Positions 29,271 through 39,269 of a stretch of DNA of 55,999 nucleotides are shown here, piece after piece (position 1 is the first letter of the stretch; each line of letters opens with the position of its first letter). Origin of the DNA: Candidatus Thiodiazotropha sp. (GTDB lineage Bacteria > Pseudomonadota > Gammaproteobacteria > Chromatiales > Chromatiaceae). The translations under genes were made by a program, and so were the position numbers. The notes beneath the pieces were generated by a model. It saw only the letters and a program-made list of their open reading frames with translations. It searched no databases and was not told the DNA's origin. Where the stretch lies: the NCBI GenBank assembly GCA_023838465.1, contig JAIVEQ010000028.1, positions 1 to 55,999 on the forward strand. The letters run 5' to 3'.

Positions 29271-29606
29271 CTATTTATCGGGTCTCTTCTTTGGATCGAG
29301 AAAAGGGTTGGGAAAGGGGGTGATGTTTGATTCCGAATCAATTTCGATGATCTTTCCCGGTCCATGCTCCTGTTTTTCCACTTCATCAATGCGTATCACT
29401 GCATGGATAGGGATACGGGTTCTGTGTACGCCAGAGAACTCCTCTTTCAGTTTCTCAGCCGATGGGTCGACCACCAGGGAGCTGGTCTCCTGAAAAATCA
29501 GATCTTCTACCTCAACAAAACCATAGAGTTCGCCTTGCCGTACTGTGCGGGCAAAGATCTCGTAGACTTTTCCTTGATTTAGAAAAACGATTTTGAATAT
29601 GCGCAT
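29271..29606 (-). CDS. DUF1820 family protein
   Basis: 111 residues. MRIFKIVFLNQGKVYEIFA, GELYGFVEVEDLIF, VVDPSAEKLKEEFSGV and IPIHAVIRIDEVEK match DUF1820, a small gammaproteobacterial family of unknown function with a beta-rich fold. No signal peptide. It lies just upstream of the ankyrin gene in the same direction with a 50-base gap. Confidence 0.9.
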   Translation of the reverse strand: MRIFKIVFLNQGKVYEIFARTVRQGELYGFVEVEDLIFQETSSLVVDPSAEKLKEEFSGVHRTRIPIHAVIRIDEVEKQEHGPGKIIEIDSESNITPFPNPFLDPKKRPDK

Positions 29607-29780
29607 GACTGGTTCTGTAGCTCTATGAGAGATATTTATAACCTGAATCCACAGATTCCGATATTAATATGACCCTGTTGCGGCACGTGGTGGTCGAAGC
29701 TTTAGAACGTGTCACAATCAAAGTAGCCATTGTACTACATGCCTGATAGAGGCTGATCACTTTCTTTGACAGAGAGTAGA

Positions 29781-29808
29781 TGGGGATGATGGGCGGAATC
29801 GAACCGCC
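29781..29808 (-). repeat. tRNA 3'-end fragment (possible attachment-site copy)
   Basis: Bases 29788-29808 are identical over 21 positions to the T-arm and start of the acceptor stem of tRNA-Thr at 31753-31773, same orientation; identity extends to 25 of 28 including a CCA end. No matching 5' half is present, so it is not a functional tRNA. Direct repeats of a tRNA 3' end are what integration at a tRNA leaves behind. Confidence 0.6.
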
Positions 29809-29905
29809 AATCACCTTACCCTGATTCTATGTTAGTTGTAGCCAATAACAAGGTATTGAGAAAACCTAATGCTTTAATCCCCATCGTACCAGCAGTGACA
29901 AGGTA

Positions 29906-31549
29906 TTAGCCCCTGAATTGGGTTGATACCTGACGCAATCTTTCGGCCGCATCAGATAACAAGTGACTTGCTGACGAGATTTCCTTAGAGCCGGTTAATG
30001 TCTCGGATGCAATGCTGTCAATTTTTATGATGCTTTTATTGATATCCTCTGCGACAACGCTCTGCTGCTCTGATGCTGTTGCGATATGCGCGCTCATGTC
30101 TTTAACTTCAGCGACAGAATTTGCAATTGAAGTGAGTGATTTAACAGCTTCCAGCGCACTATCAACACTGGTCTTTGCTCGTGTTTGTCCCGCATCCATC
30201 ACTTCGACAGCAGATTGAGAGCGTGATTGTAAACTTTCAATGATTTGCTTGATTTCACTGGTCGATTCTTGAGTACGTTGAGCAAGACTTCGTACCTCGT
30301 CAGCCACAACTGCAAATCCTCTACCTTGTTCGCCTGCCCGTGCCGCTTCGATGGCAGCATTCAATGCCAATAGATTGGTTTGTTCAGCAATCCCCTGTAT
30401 GACATCCAGGACCTTACCGATTGCATAGGAGTCTTCCTGAAGATGACTTATCACCTCGCTGGCGCTTTGAACCTCCTCAGCAAGATGTTCAATCATTTGA
30501 GTAGCTTCATTGACAACACGTGTACCTTGTTCTACCTCACTATCTGCATTAATTGTGGCTTCAGCTGAGGTGGAAGCGCTTGATGCAATATCTTTTACAG
30601 TTGCTGTCATTTCAGTCATTGCTGTAGCAACTTGTGTTGTCTGCGTACGTTCGATTTCAATACTACTTTGCGTCTTTTCGGTGATTGTTGATAATTTGGT
30701 CGATGCAGTGGTCATCTCTGTCACAGCATTTCCAACCTCATTTGTGAATTTCTGCAGTCTTGCCAGCATTTCATCAAAATGACGCCCCATTGATCCCAAT
30801 TCACCGCCCTGAGTAACATTAGCACGTACGCTAAGATCTCCATTTTTTGCTACTTGAGTAATTGCCTTTTCTAGTTTTCGTACAGGAATCAGTATTGATT
30901 TGCTTATCAGTGCAGCAACGATTATCAGGAATACTGATAGCACAGCAATGACTATTCCCAGCGTGGCAGTCTGACGTAAAAAAGCTGCGTTGATATCATC
31001 GACATAAACACCGGTCCCAACGATCCATCCCCATGGTTGGTAGAGCTTTACGTAGGAAATTTTAGGCTGAGCCTCTTCTTGACCCGGCTTCGGCCAGACG
31101 TAATCAACGATACCTCCCTCAGCATTCGCTTGCGCAACCTTAACGAAGCTGACAAATAAACGCTTTCCGTTAGGGTCTTTAGTTTCATTGAGTCGCTTAC
31201 CATTTAATGCGGGTTTATGAGGATGCATGACCATGACGGGGTTTGTATCATTGATCCAGAAATAACCCACATCACCATAGCGTAAGGCTTTTACAGCATC
31301 AGCTGCTTGTTTTTTAGCATCCTCTTCAGTCATAGATTGTGTTGCAGCAAGTTGACCATAACGCTCAATGACGCCATAGGCGGTTTCTGTAAGTCCACGC
31401 ATTTCCATTTGCCTTTGCGACATCTGACTATCACGGAACTCCAGCATTACAATGATGAGAAGCGTCACGATGGTAATAATCGCCATACCCACATTAATCC
31501 AAAGGCGATGCCCCACATTGAGATGATTGACGAAACTAAACATGAACAA
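29906..31549 (-). CDS. Methyl-accepting chemotaxis protein with single Cache domain
   Basis: 547 residues. Membrane segment about 17-37; periplasmic single Cache sensor about 45-190 with the characteristic [13 protein letters not shown]; second membrane segment about 193-215; HAMP about 216-270; then the signalling coiled coil with the invariant hairpin [20 protein letters not shown] near 390. Such sensors often detect small organic acids or similar ligands; specificity is unknown. No che genes nearby. It is the only gene between tRNA-Thr and the tRNA fragment. Confidence 0.94.
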   Translation of the reverse strand: MFMFSFVNHLNVGHRLWINVGMAIITIVTLLIIVMLEFRDSQMSQRQMEMRGLTETAYGVIERYGQLAATQSMTEEDAKKQAADAVKALRYGDVGYFWINDTNPVMVMHPHKPALNGKRLNETKDPNGKRLFVSFVKVAQANAEGGIVDYVWPKPGQEEAQPKISYVKLYQPWGWIVGTGVYVDDINAAFLRQTATLGIVIAVLSVFLIIVAALISKSILIPVRKLEKAITQVAKNGDLSVRANVTQGGELGSMGRHFDEMLARLQKFTNEVGNAVTEMTTASTKLSTITEKTQSSIEIERTQTTQVATAMTEMTATVKDIASSASTSAEATINADSEVEQGTRVVNEATQMIEHLAEEVQSASEVISHLQEDSYAIGKVLDVIQGIAEQTNLLALNAAIEAARAGEQGRGFAVVADEVRSLAQRTQESTSEIKQIIESLQSRSQSAVEVMDAGQTRAKTSVDSALEAVKSLTSIANSVAEVKDMSAHIATASEQQSVVAEDINKSIIKIDSIASETLTGSKEISSASHLLSDAAERLRQVSTQFRG

Positions 31550-31745
31550 CTACTCCAAGAAAGACAAACATAGACTTAAGGCAAGAACATAGAGTAGCGG
31601 CAAAAGATAAGGAAAATTAAACAATTATCTAATAATCGCTTATATCCCAATGTAGGTGATATGAAAGAGGAATTTAATGAGTATAGCGCCAGTTTTGGCC
31701 TGAACTTATACCATACCAGGGATTTGAAATGACACTTGGATTACA

Positions 31746-31821
<76 letters not shown>

Positions 31822-31867
31822 CGAAAGGCAGCAATTATAGACGTTGATGGGTTTTGGGGTCTAGCCT

Positions 31868-32959
31868 CTATTTCTTTCGTGATGCCGTGAGGGAGTAGGG
31901 GGATGGTGGAAGGATGGGTGGGCGCTCTAACATGATATCTGCCATGAGCCGTGAGGAGGCGGGGCCCAACACCACACCGTTACGAAAATGTCCCGCATTG
32001 ATAAAGAGTCCGTCTATCTCTGGTATTGGGCCGATATAAGGAATCCCGTTCGGGGAGCCTGGTCTTAATCCGGCCCAATGGTGTTCGATGTCAGCCTTTT
32101 CCAATGCTGGAAAAAGGGTGAGAGCAAACTGTTTTAGTGCCTGTTTGGCTTGTTCTGTGGTGGTTTTGTCAAAACCTCTGTATTCCAATGTACTCCCCAC
32201 CAATACCCTTCCATCTCTTCTCGGTATGATATATCGGTCATTATGTAAGACAATGCGAGAGATACTACCGGGTTGGTGGCGAAAGATGATCATCTGCCCT
32301 AGTACAGGTTCTATTGACGGCGGTGAGGCCAATCCTTGCAGCAGCTCTCCTGCCCAGGCGCCAGCACATATCACGACATTGTCTGCATGAAAGGAGCCGT
32401 TTTCGGTCTTTATCCCTCGTATGCGACCATTTTTGATCAGTAGTTCTGTTGCTTTAGTCTGTTGGTGTATCGATATGTTTTGGGAAATTGATTGGTAGAG
32501 GGACTTGGTGAGGCGCGGATTGCGTATTTGTGCAACGTTAGCCATCCAGACCGCCTCTTTGGCTTCTGTCTGCATGGTAGGTTCGCATTCCAGTATGGAT
32601 TGTCGGTCGATGACTTGCAGTGATTGTTTAAATTGCTTTGACCAGTGAATTGCGGCGACCGTATCGGTGGGCTCCAGAATCAATAGTCCATTTCTGGTGT
32701 ACTCAGGATCGATGCTGCCTTCCTTGATCAACATATCGGATAAGCGTGGGTAGTATTCCTGACTCCACTTAGCGAGAGCAGTGATTGAGGCATCATATCG
32801 CCAGGGGTAGAGGGGAGAAACAATACCGCCACCTGCCCAGGATGATTCTCGGCCGATATTGCTCTGTTCAATCAAAGTGATGGCCATTCCTGCGGATTGC
32901 AACTCTTTGGCCATAAGCATGCCGATGAGTCCGCCACCGACAATTAGGCAATCTTTCAT
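31868..32959 (-). CDS. thiO: Glycine oxidase ThiO
   Basis: 363 residues, FAD-dependent amine oxidase fold. The dinucleotide motif VGGGLIGML is at residues 7-15, followed by ESSWAGGGIVSPLYPWRY, a ThiO mark. The C-terminal part has HHWAGLRPGSPNGIPYIG-type residues and HFRNGVVLGP. It oxidises glycine to iminoglycine for the thiazole ring of thiamine. No other thiamine gene is in the window. It stands alone, downstream of the pilin cluster. Confidence 0.93.
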   Translation of the reverse strand: MKDCLIVGGGLIGMLMAKELQSAGMAITLIEQSNIGRESSWAGGGIVSPLYPWRYDASITALAKWSQEYYPRLSDMLIKEGSIDPEYTRNGLLILEPTDTVAAIHWSKQFKQSLQVIDRQSILECEPTMQTEAKEAVWMANVAQIRNPRLTKSLYQSISQNISIHQQTKATELLIKNGRIRGIKTENGSFHADNVVICAGAWAGELLQGLASPPSIEPVLGQMIIFRHQPGSISRIVLHNDRYIIPRRDGRVLVGSTLEYRGFDKTTTEQAKQALKQFALTLFPALEKADIEHHWAGLRPGSPNGIPYIGPIPEIDGLFINAGHFRNGVVLGPASSRLMADIMLERPPILPPSPYSLTASRKK

Positions 32960-33094
32960 GATGATTTATTAATATAGAGAGCTGATAACAATAAGGTCAA
33001 TTTTCAGCAATCCATGTAAACCCTAAGTCTCTCGGTTGCTGCCTGTGTTTATGTATACCATTAAAATGGCAATTAAGCATACAGGAACGGAGAT

Positions 33095-33202
33095 ATGATG
33101 ATTATGGATAGAACAAAGACGGTAATGCAGCGGCCGCACGAGGGTGCAGTGATCAAATATGTGTTTGTGCAGAAACAATCTTACAAACTGGTCAGTAGCT
33201 GA
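33095..33202 (+). CDS. Possible small protein of 34-35 residues
   Basis: Short frame starting ATGATG (33095 or 33098) after GGAACGGAG and ending TGA at 33202, encoding a basic peptide with IKYVFVQKQSYKLVSS at its end. Immediately after the stop comes a perfect 10-bp hairpin (33207-33216/33222-33231). Ribosome site plus hairpin suggest a real transcription unit, but no family is recognised and the frame is short enough to be chance. Confidence 0.3.
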   Translation: MMIMDRTKTVMQRPHEGAVIKYVFVQKQSYKLVSS

Positions 33203-33206
33203 CGAA

Positions 33207-33231
33207 CGCCATTCTTACTAGAAGAATGGCG
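33207..33231. repeat. 10-bp perfect hairpin after the small frame
   Basis: CGCCATTCTT and AAGAATGGCG flank the 5-base loop ACTAG. It lies five bases after the small frame's stop and 130 bases downstream of pilE on the other strand. No U-tract follows, so terminator function is uncertain. Confidence 0.5.
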
Positions 33232-33363
33232 CTGCACAAGCTGTGTGTCAGTACAGGGATGCCCCTGCTGGGGAACAGTTGCCGGCTGCTGGGAACAAGA
33301 TCTATACCTGACCTTATCAGGACGCGGGCGTAAATTAAGGTTTTTCTGACATATCGGTAACTA

Positions 33364-33792
33364 TTACTCTCTCCAGTTGGTGTGCCAAACGCTATTTTCA
33401 AGCCGTTGTTCTACACCTGTCGAGCTGAGGCGGAAGCCTTGTACATCATCATGAGCCTGCGCATTCTGAGGCTGGACTTGGATGACATAACAGCTGACGA
33501 TAGGGCATCCCACAGTTGGAGCAAGAATGGTTAGATTCCCATAATACCCTTCAGGACTTTCAGTATTGAGGTTCACAAGAGCAATATCGTCAGGATAAGT
33601 TGCCATGCGAGCACGATACACCTCAAAACTCTGGGCGGCGGCAAGGAGTGTTTCCGTGCCGTCACCACGCCGTGCCCTTTTGACATACTCATCGTAGCTG
33701 GGGAAGGCTATCGCCGCTATGACACCGACGATAAGCACAACCACCATCAATTCTACCAAGGAGAAGCCTGAATTATTTTGGTGACTACTCAT
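33364..33792 (-). CDS. pilE: Type IV minor pilin PilE
   Basis: 142 residues. The class III prepilin signal is GFSLVELMVV with cleavage after Gly 9 and the conserved Glu at +5, then a hydrophobic helix and FPSYDEYVKRARRGDGTETL, the usual PilE sequence. Two Cys near residues 97 and 102 may form a disulfide. Last gene of the minor-pilin operon; it overlaps the end of pilY1 by eight bases. It is probably part of the tip complex. Confidence 0.92.
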   Translation of the reverse strand: MSSHQNNSGFSLVELMVVVLIVGVIAAIAFPSYDEYVKRARRGDGTETLLAAAQSFEVYRARMATYPDDIALVNLNTESPEGYYGNLTILAPTVGCPIVSCYVIQVQPQNAQAHDDVQGFRLSSTGVEQRLENSVWHTNWRE

Positions 33793-36601
33793 TAATCACC
33801 TCTTCCCAATAGATCGGGCGGAACCGGTCGCTCCACTCGTGTTTCTTCTTGAGATCAGAGAACAGGAAGATTATCACAGTATTTCCATCGTCATCTGTAC
33901 CACCTGGGAACAGAAGCATGGGTGAGGGGGGTATACCCTGTAATTGTAGCTGCGAAGTTCGGTCAGTGATTGTGAGTGGGTCATCGGTTGAACCATTCCA
34001 ATTAATAGCGCCATTAGCGGTGATCATGTCGAGGCCATAGATCCTTGCTGTACCAATGGTGCCAACGGCCTCACACAGGCTATCCGGCACGACGGTATCG
34101 GCGCTGTATGTGGTGAAAAAGATGGCATAGTCGTAAAGGATTGCCCTTGAGAAGGACTTCTCTGAAGAAGTGAAGTCCACAAACCAACCCTTGTTAAGCG
34201 GATTAAGCACAGCGGTTTTAGCTAATGCAGTTGCCGAGGCATCCAAAAAGTTGCCATGTGCAGTTACCGTATATGTAGACCAGTCAGGGATATGCCAGAT
34301 GGCTGTATCCTTAATCATATAGAAACGATCAGATACTGTGTCATCGAGCGGATTTGCGATGTCTCCCGTACCGGTCAATATGCCAAGAAACTGTACACCA
34401 CCCTGTGAAAAGTATCCGATCTGTGGGGTAGTGAAGAATTTACGGTGTTCGCTAGTGCCACTATTGATGTCGGCAACTACACCGCCAGTGATAGCATTAG
34501 TTGCGTCACTTTCATCAATATCGACACGAATAATTCTGCCACCAACATCGGAGGCATAGAGACGCTCAACAAAGCCATTGCCGTTCAAGTCAACTGTTGC
34601 AAGGTCACTGGGAATAGCATTGGTCATATCGGGAATATCCGAATCGGCCCCTGTATTCGAGATGGACCTCAATAACGTGCCGTCCGATGCGTTAACAATA
34701 AAGATTGCGTTACCCTCACTATCTGCATAAGAGCCAACCACTGGCGAGGTGATGTTGTCCTGATCCGGATCATAGCCACCACCGAAGACCAGAACCTCTC
34801 TATCGTTACCTCCAATCTTCATCTGTACGAACAGAGGCTTGGACCAAGTTTGTCCGAGCTTGTTGAAATCGCTGGAGGCAGCGCTGGATATTTCAGCGAC
34901 ATACTCAGGAGCAAGTCGCTCTGTGATATCGAGTATATGGTATTTTCTGCCACCGCGGCGCATGCCAAAAATGAGCATTTTCCTATCGCCAATTTCATAG
35001 AAAGTCATGGGGCCATCCAAGCCGTAGTAGGGCACGGAGGAAGCTTCATTGGCTTTTATAGTACGTATGTTGGGTAGGAGGTCTACCGGCATAAAGGCCC
35101 AGAGTTCTTCACCCAAATCGGCATCGATGGCCTCTAATACACCTTCGCTGGTTGGTATCAGTACTACGTTATCGTCCCCGTAATCGACTACAATAGGTTG
35201 GGTATGGATGGGCGCACCCATCACGCCTGAATGTGATGGGTTATCTTCAGTTGCAGGAAAAGCTGGATCCCTAGTGATCCAATTTAGCAATTCGGTACGT
35301 GTCTCTTCAGTCGCTACCCCCAGTGTATCAGTGGTGATAGTTGTGTTTGAGTTTCTGACACGATTCGCAGAACTGGATAGTACCGGATCACTGCCGAGGT
35401 AGGTAAAGAGGTTTCTGACTTCCCCCATATCCTGTGCGACGCCACCTATCAGAGGATTGCCTTGGTCTAGAGCGCATGAGTCATCCTCGCAGAAAAGGTC
35501 CCTTGTACTTTCAAATGTCTGATCGTCAGCGAGTACTGGCTCATTGTTAAGTGCCGTCAGCACAACATCGTCCTGGGTGACGGCGATGGTGTATTTCTTT
35601 ATATTGCCTTTCCAAAATATACGATCATCAGGCAGGAACATCGGTACATAGATATGTTCGCCGCTCACCGCAGCATTATCCGAGTTAAAAGGGATGGCAG
35701 GTGCATTGAAAACATAATCAATGTTGGTCTGAGCTTCAGTGATAAGATTTGTCAGGTCTTGGACAATTGTTCCACCGGATGAGTCATAGAATGTGCCGCC
35801 ACCTGCATTAATATCGGCGATTTCTTCCAGAAAAGCTTCTGTATCCCCTGCTGTATAGAAACCCATGGTACTGACAGTGATATTCTGAACACCATCCCAT
35901 CCTGTGCCTTCCATCAGATCGGTAGTGTTTGCCCAGGTAGCGATTTCATTCGCACATCGAGCTCCATCGTTAGCCCAACTAGTAAAGCTCGGGAAATTGG
36001 GGAGAGGACATGCTGTGCCTTCATATGTCGTCATGAAACTGGAGTTGGGGTCTCCGTCAGAGAGCAGAACAATATGATTCGGTGCACATCGCATATCCTC
36101 TGCACGCACCCCTTCGAGAGGAGATGGCAATGATTGGTTGCTAGAGTCTGAAAATGCGACATCGGATCTGAACCAATCGACGGCAGCATCCAATGCAGGC
36201 ACAGTAGGCGTACCGCCAGAGGCTGTAAGCTGATCAATCTGATCAATGAATGTAGTCTGATTGGTGCCCTCTGAGATGACTTTAAACGCACCGGAGTGTG
36301 CAAAGACTCCCCGTGTCGAATAGCCCAGTAGGGCTGTGTTGACATTGCCCATGTCTGGGTCGCTGAAAACCTCTTTCAAAGCGTCAACAAGCACATCCCT
36401 ACGAGTTGGCGAGTTCCAGTCCATACTTCCCGATTCATCCAAAACAAACAGGATATTGGGTGGTACAGGATCGGGTGGCTCTTGCAGATAGACCTCAATA
36501 TCATCAGACAGAGCGAAGGGCGAAGCAAAAAGAAATAGAGATGCCAACGCCAGGGCAGGTAGGGATTTTTTGCGGTATGATGTGATGCTTGAAATTGTCA
36601 T
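33785..36601 (-). CDS. pilY1: PilY1-type pilus tip adhesin with VWA domain
   Basis: 938 residues. Signal peptide to about residue 32. A von Willebrand A domain follows with the metal site D55-E-S57-G-S59 in NILFVLDESGSM. The C-terminal half is the PilC/PilY1 beta-propeller, with the calcium loop DLNGNGFVERLYASD near residue 670. PilY1 caps the pilus, primes assembly with minor pilins and acts in adhesion and surface sensing. Somewhat shorter than the roughly 1160-residue P. aeruginosa protein. Confidence 0.95.
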   Translation of the reverse strand: MTISSITSYRKKSLPALALASLFLFASPFALSDDIEVYLQEPPDPVPPNILFVLDESGSMDWNSPTRRDVLVDALKEVFSDPDMGNVNTALLGYSTRGVFAHSGAFKVISEGTNQTTFIDQIDQLTASGGTPTVPALDAAVDWFRSDVAFSDSSNQSLPSPLEGVRAEDMRCAPNHIVLLSDGDPNSSFMTTYEGTACPLPNFPSFTSWANDGARCANEIATWANTTDLMEGTGWDGVQNITVSTMGFYTAGDTEAFLEEIADINAGGGTFYDSSGGTIVQDLTNLITEAQTNIDYVFNAPAIPFNSDNAAVSGEHIYVPMFLPDDRIFWKGNIKKYTIAVTQDDVVLTALNNEPVLADDQTFESTRDLFCEDDSCALDQGNPLIGGVAQDMGEVRNLFTYLGSDPVLSSSANRVRNSNTTITTDTLGVATEETRTELLNWITRDPAFPATEDNPSHSGVMGAPIHTQPIVVDYGDDNVVLIPTSEGVLEAIDADLGEELWAFMPVDLLPNIRTIKANEASSVPYYGLDGPMTFYEIGDRKMLIFGMRRGGRKYHILDITERLAPEYVAEISSAASSDFNKLGQTWSKPLFVQMKIGGNDREVLVFGGGYDPDQDNITSPVVGSYADSEGNAIFIVNASDGTLLRSISNTGADSDIPDMTNAIPSDLATVDLNGNGFVERLYASDVGGRIIRVDIDESDATNAITGGVVADINSGTSEHRKFFTTPQIGYFSQGGVQFLGILTGTGDIANPLDDTVSDRFYMIKDTAIWHIPDWSTYTVTAHGNFLDASATALAKTAVLNPLNKGWFVDFTSSEKSFSRAILYDYAIFFTTYSADTVVPDSLCEAVGTIGTARIYGLDMITANGAINWNGSTDDPLTITDRTSQLQLQGIPPSPMLLFPGGTDDDGNTVIIFLFSDLKKKHEWSDRFRPIYWEEVINE

Positions 36602-36613
36602 GATTAAAACTCC

Positions 36614-37135
36614 TTACTGCCGTATCAGCGCAACTTGCATACGGTTTTGTGTTCTGGTGCCACTGCCACCGACTGTTCCAACAGCATCTACCAGAAAAAG
36701 GTGGGTGATGATGTCGAGTTGATGGCCTGAGAAGAGCATATTGCCTTTGCCTTCCTTTGGGTCGATTTTGTCTTCGTACAAAACATCGACATCAACTGAT
36801 ACCGGAGGCTGCTCAGAAAGAGTAGGATCGAGGGGAGTGCCGCCAGGGTGTGTCCTGAAAAAATCGATATTTTGGGTTGCATTACCGATGGTGCTTGGGA
36901 TATCCAGACCTATGGAATCCAATTCAGGACCTGTAACAATCGCAAGGGCATTCTCAGCGCCACGAAAGCTCAATTCCTTGAACTGATGATTAACTGCAAT
37001 CTTTGTCTCCAGATTGGTGTTACGCATGGCGGTTACGCTTAACATTGTGATAATGATGAGCAGGACCATGCTGACAATCAAGGCGGCGCCTCTTTGTTTA
37101 TTGGGGTTCGGCTCTATTCTGATAGTCTGTATCAT
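36614..37135 (-). CDS. pilX: Minor pilin PilX
   Basis: 173 residues. The N-terminus (NPNKQRGAALIVSMVLLIIITMLSVTAMRNTNLE) is the PilX pattern: Gly-Ala-Ala cleavage region and a long hydrophobic helix without the Glu at +5, as in other PilX proteins, then MAGN-like FRGAENAL. It starts only nine bases after the pilW stop and precedes pilY1. Part of the priming complex under PilY1. Confidence 0.88.
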   Translation of the reverse strand: MIQTIRIEPNPNKQRGAALIVSMVLLIIITMLSVTAMRNTNLETKIAVNHQFKELSFRGAENALAIVTGPELDSIGLDIPSTIGNATQNIDFFRTHPGGTPLDPTLSEQPPVSVDVDVLYEDKIDPKEGKGNMLFSGHQLDIITHLFLVDAVGTVGGSGTRTQNRMQVALIRQ

Positions 37136-37144
37136 GATGTTCCC

Positions 37145-37984
37145 TTAACTGTCACTCACTTGCCGGTTGATATGATGGAGGTTCCGCAGTGAGATAGTAG
37201 TGCTGGCGGCTTTATAGACATGATTAGTGTCTTGGACTGTGAATGTGGAGCCGAGAAGGTCCAGCTCCTTTGGCGCATCAGGACGAAAGGGGGCTGGTAA
37301 TTCCTGGTTATCACTGGATTGAACGACCAGACCGATGCGGATGGATACCACTTTCACCCAATTCGTTTCACCCACCTGGTCGGCAGTGAGATACTGATTT
37401 GCAACGCCATCTGCATCACTATCTAAGCCGTAGAGCGCGCGCATTTGTGCAATGCCGGAGACGAGCGGTTGAGCAATGAGTTGATTACCATCCTGGAATA
37501 CCTGGCAGATCAGATTACCTTCATCATTGACCGAAAAGCGTACTGTCACTGTACCCGCATCCAGTGTATCGTCAGCCAGTCCACAGGGTGCAGGACCTGA
37601 AGCATAACGGACAGCAATAATGCTGGAATTTTCAGGAAGAGGATCCCATGTACTACCAGATACTACGACACCACTGACTATGCCGTCAGGGTTACCGTCA
37701 ACAGCGGGGAATGTACGCAATCCGTTGTCGGTACCACCATAGGAGTCGGCACCGTCATCTGATGGTGAAACACCTCTACCCGCCATAACCAGCGTGCGGC
37801 GCATATCTTGGAAAGCGTAACGATAATTCTCTGTTGCTGCTGCAACGGCTGTCCGTGCATTGAAGGTATTTTTACTGTCTATATAGACCTTACCGGCGCC
37901 GCCTACTAGAAAGATGCCGATAGCGCTGGCTATCATCAATGAGACGATGGAAAAGCCTGTTTGATGTTGTTTTGATGTATACAT
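37145..37984 (-). CDS. pilW: Minor pilin PilW
   Basis: 279 residues. Prepilin cleavage site TG-FSIVSLMIASAIGIFLV, then a large C-terminal domain with ATENYRYAFQDMRRTLVMAGRGV, the PilW hallmark. Position 5 after cleavage is Ser (codon TCA) rather than the near-universal Glu. PilW sits between PilV and PilX in the tip complex. It begins two bases after pilV ends. Confidence 0.88.
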   Translation of the reverse strand: MYTSKQHQTGFSIVSLMIASAIGIFLVGGAGKVYIDSKNTFNARTAVAAATENYRYAFQDMRRTLVMAGRGVSPSDDGADSYGGTDNGLRTFPAVDGNPDGIVSGVVVSGSTWDPLPENSSIIAVRYASGPAPCGLADDTLDAGTVTVRFSVNDEGNLICQVFQDGNQLIAQPLVSGIAQMRALYGLDSDADGVANQYLTADQVGETNWVKVVSIRIGLVVQSSDNQELPAPFRPDAPKELDLLGSTFTVQDTNHVYKAASTTISLRNLHHINRQVSDS

Positions 37985-37986
37985 AA

Positions 37987-38571
37987 TTATGGCGCCCCCG
38001 GTACGACCGTCATGATGACCTCATCTGTTGCATTGTTGTCACTTTGCAGTTGCCAGGTGATAGTAATCAACATGGGAGACAGGTCTGAGCAGGTGTCAGC
38101 GTCTGATACATCGTTATCAAGGCAGGTAACAGTCAGTTGACCGCCAGGTAAGGAGGATTGCACACCATCGTCGCAACTGAACTTCCACAGGTCGAAGGTG
38201 GCCATCTGGGCTGGATTACAATCGTTGATCCCTGAAGCATCAGGCATTGTTGGGTCCATGGCGCAAATTGCAGCAGGAGGTACTGCACAATCTACAGGTA
38301 TTGCTGGCATATAAGTGTTGTCGTAAAGACCGTTGAATTCACCCTCATCCTCAAAAGCCATAAGATTAGCATGCATTCTGTCAGACAATGCAGCGGCATA
38401 ATCTATAGCTTTAGATCGATAATCGGCGTTGCTTGCACCTTGTAAAGCTGTGACTTGAAGTGCTGCTACACCCATCAGTCCAATCGCTATAACAACAGCA
38501 GCGACCAGCACTTCAATAAGGGTCATACCCTGGCAATTTTGTCGGGTATGTTTGATTGAGTTAGGCTTCAT
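37987..38571 (-). CDS. pilV: Minor pilin PilV
   Basis: 194 residues. The prepilin signal QG-MTLIEVLVAAVVIAIGLMGVAALQ has the Glu at +5 and the ALQ that follows PilV helices. Several Cys in the C-terminal domain (about residues 79, 87, 98, 113, 134, 141) suggest multiple disulfides. Its start overlaps the FimT/FimU gene stop by four bases (ATGA). Confidence 0.9.
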   Translation of the reverse strand: MKPNSIKHTRQNCQGMTLIEVLVAAVVIAIGLMGVAALQVTALQGASNADYRSKAIDYAAALSDRMHANLMAFEDEGEFNGLYDNTYMPAIPVDCAVPPAAICAMDPTMPDASGINDCNPAQMATFDLWKFSCDDGVQSSLPGGQLTVTCLDNDVSDADTCSDLSPMLITITWQLQSDNNATDEVIMTVVPGAP

Positions 38572-39008
38572 GGGCAGTCTCCAGCTTCTACCATTTTGAT
38601 AAAAGGTCGTCCGGTGAGGCTGAGGCAGACACGACTCATCAGTGTGCCTTTGAAGCTGACATCGATAGACTGAGTATCCGCTAGTCCGGCTCTTCCCCTG
38701 GGACTGTAGGTGATGGGATCACCATCGATAGTGATCTTTGAGCTGTCCACTGTGTGGTCCAAGAGTGTTACACCATTGGAAGCCACAAGCCAACCATCGG
38801 CCTCGGGTGTGAAGGTGGCCGTGGCCTCTTGTCTGACTGCTTCATTACGGGTGTACAGTAGAGCGCCCAACAATTCATTACTGGCAGTTGTGACTGTATT
38901 TCGCTGAATCAGGTCAAAATAGCTCGGAATTCCGACGGTCACCAGAATCGCTCCGATGGCAATAGCCAACATTAGCTCGATTAATGTGAAGCCTTTCGTT
39001 AGATACAT
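38568..39008 (-). CDS. Minor pilin FimT/FimU (GspH type)
   Basis: 146 residues. KG-FTLIELMLAIAIGAILVTVGIPSYFDLIQRN is the GspH/FimT/FimU start, with Glu at +5; NELLGALLYTRNEAVRQ follows, the standard helix. The C-terminal domain is beta-rich with two Cys (about 130 and 145). First gene of the fimT/U-pilV-pilW-pilX-pilY1-pilE operon; whether it is the FimT or FimU ortholog cannot be decided by eye. Confidence 0.9.
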   Translation of the reverse strand: MYLTKGFTLIELMLAIAIGAILVTVGIPSYFDLIQRNTVTTASNELLGALLYTRNEAVRQEATATFTPEADGWLVASNGVTLLDHTVDSSKITIDGDPITYSPRGRAGLADTQSIDVSFKGTLMSRVCLSLTGRPFIKMVEAGDCP

Positions 39009-39269
39009 ATAAAACCTCGCTCGTTCTGCACATAGCTTAGATCAGCCATCAATGAGGGGGCATACCGCTTGTCGGGGGAGACTAGCCATACATCCTGAAA
39101 GCGCATCGTATCAGATGCTATTTGATCCACTTAGATGACTTTATCGCCCTGAAGGGAGAAAAATGTAGTCATTTGATGATCTCTACACCGGGTCACTCGG
39201 TGCCTGGTGCACTATTGGTGACTAGAGCATGATCTTTGAGATGTGGATGGTTGGGTGAGGAAGCTTTTT

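Larger units (their letters stand above)
32960..33363. other. Gap between pilE and thiO
   Basis: 404 bases. It holds one possible small gene on the plus strand and a hairpin, both listed separately. The rest shows nothing I can name. Confidence 0.5.
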
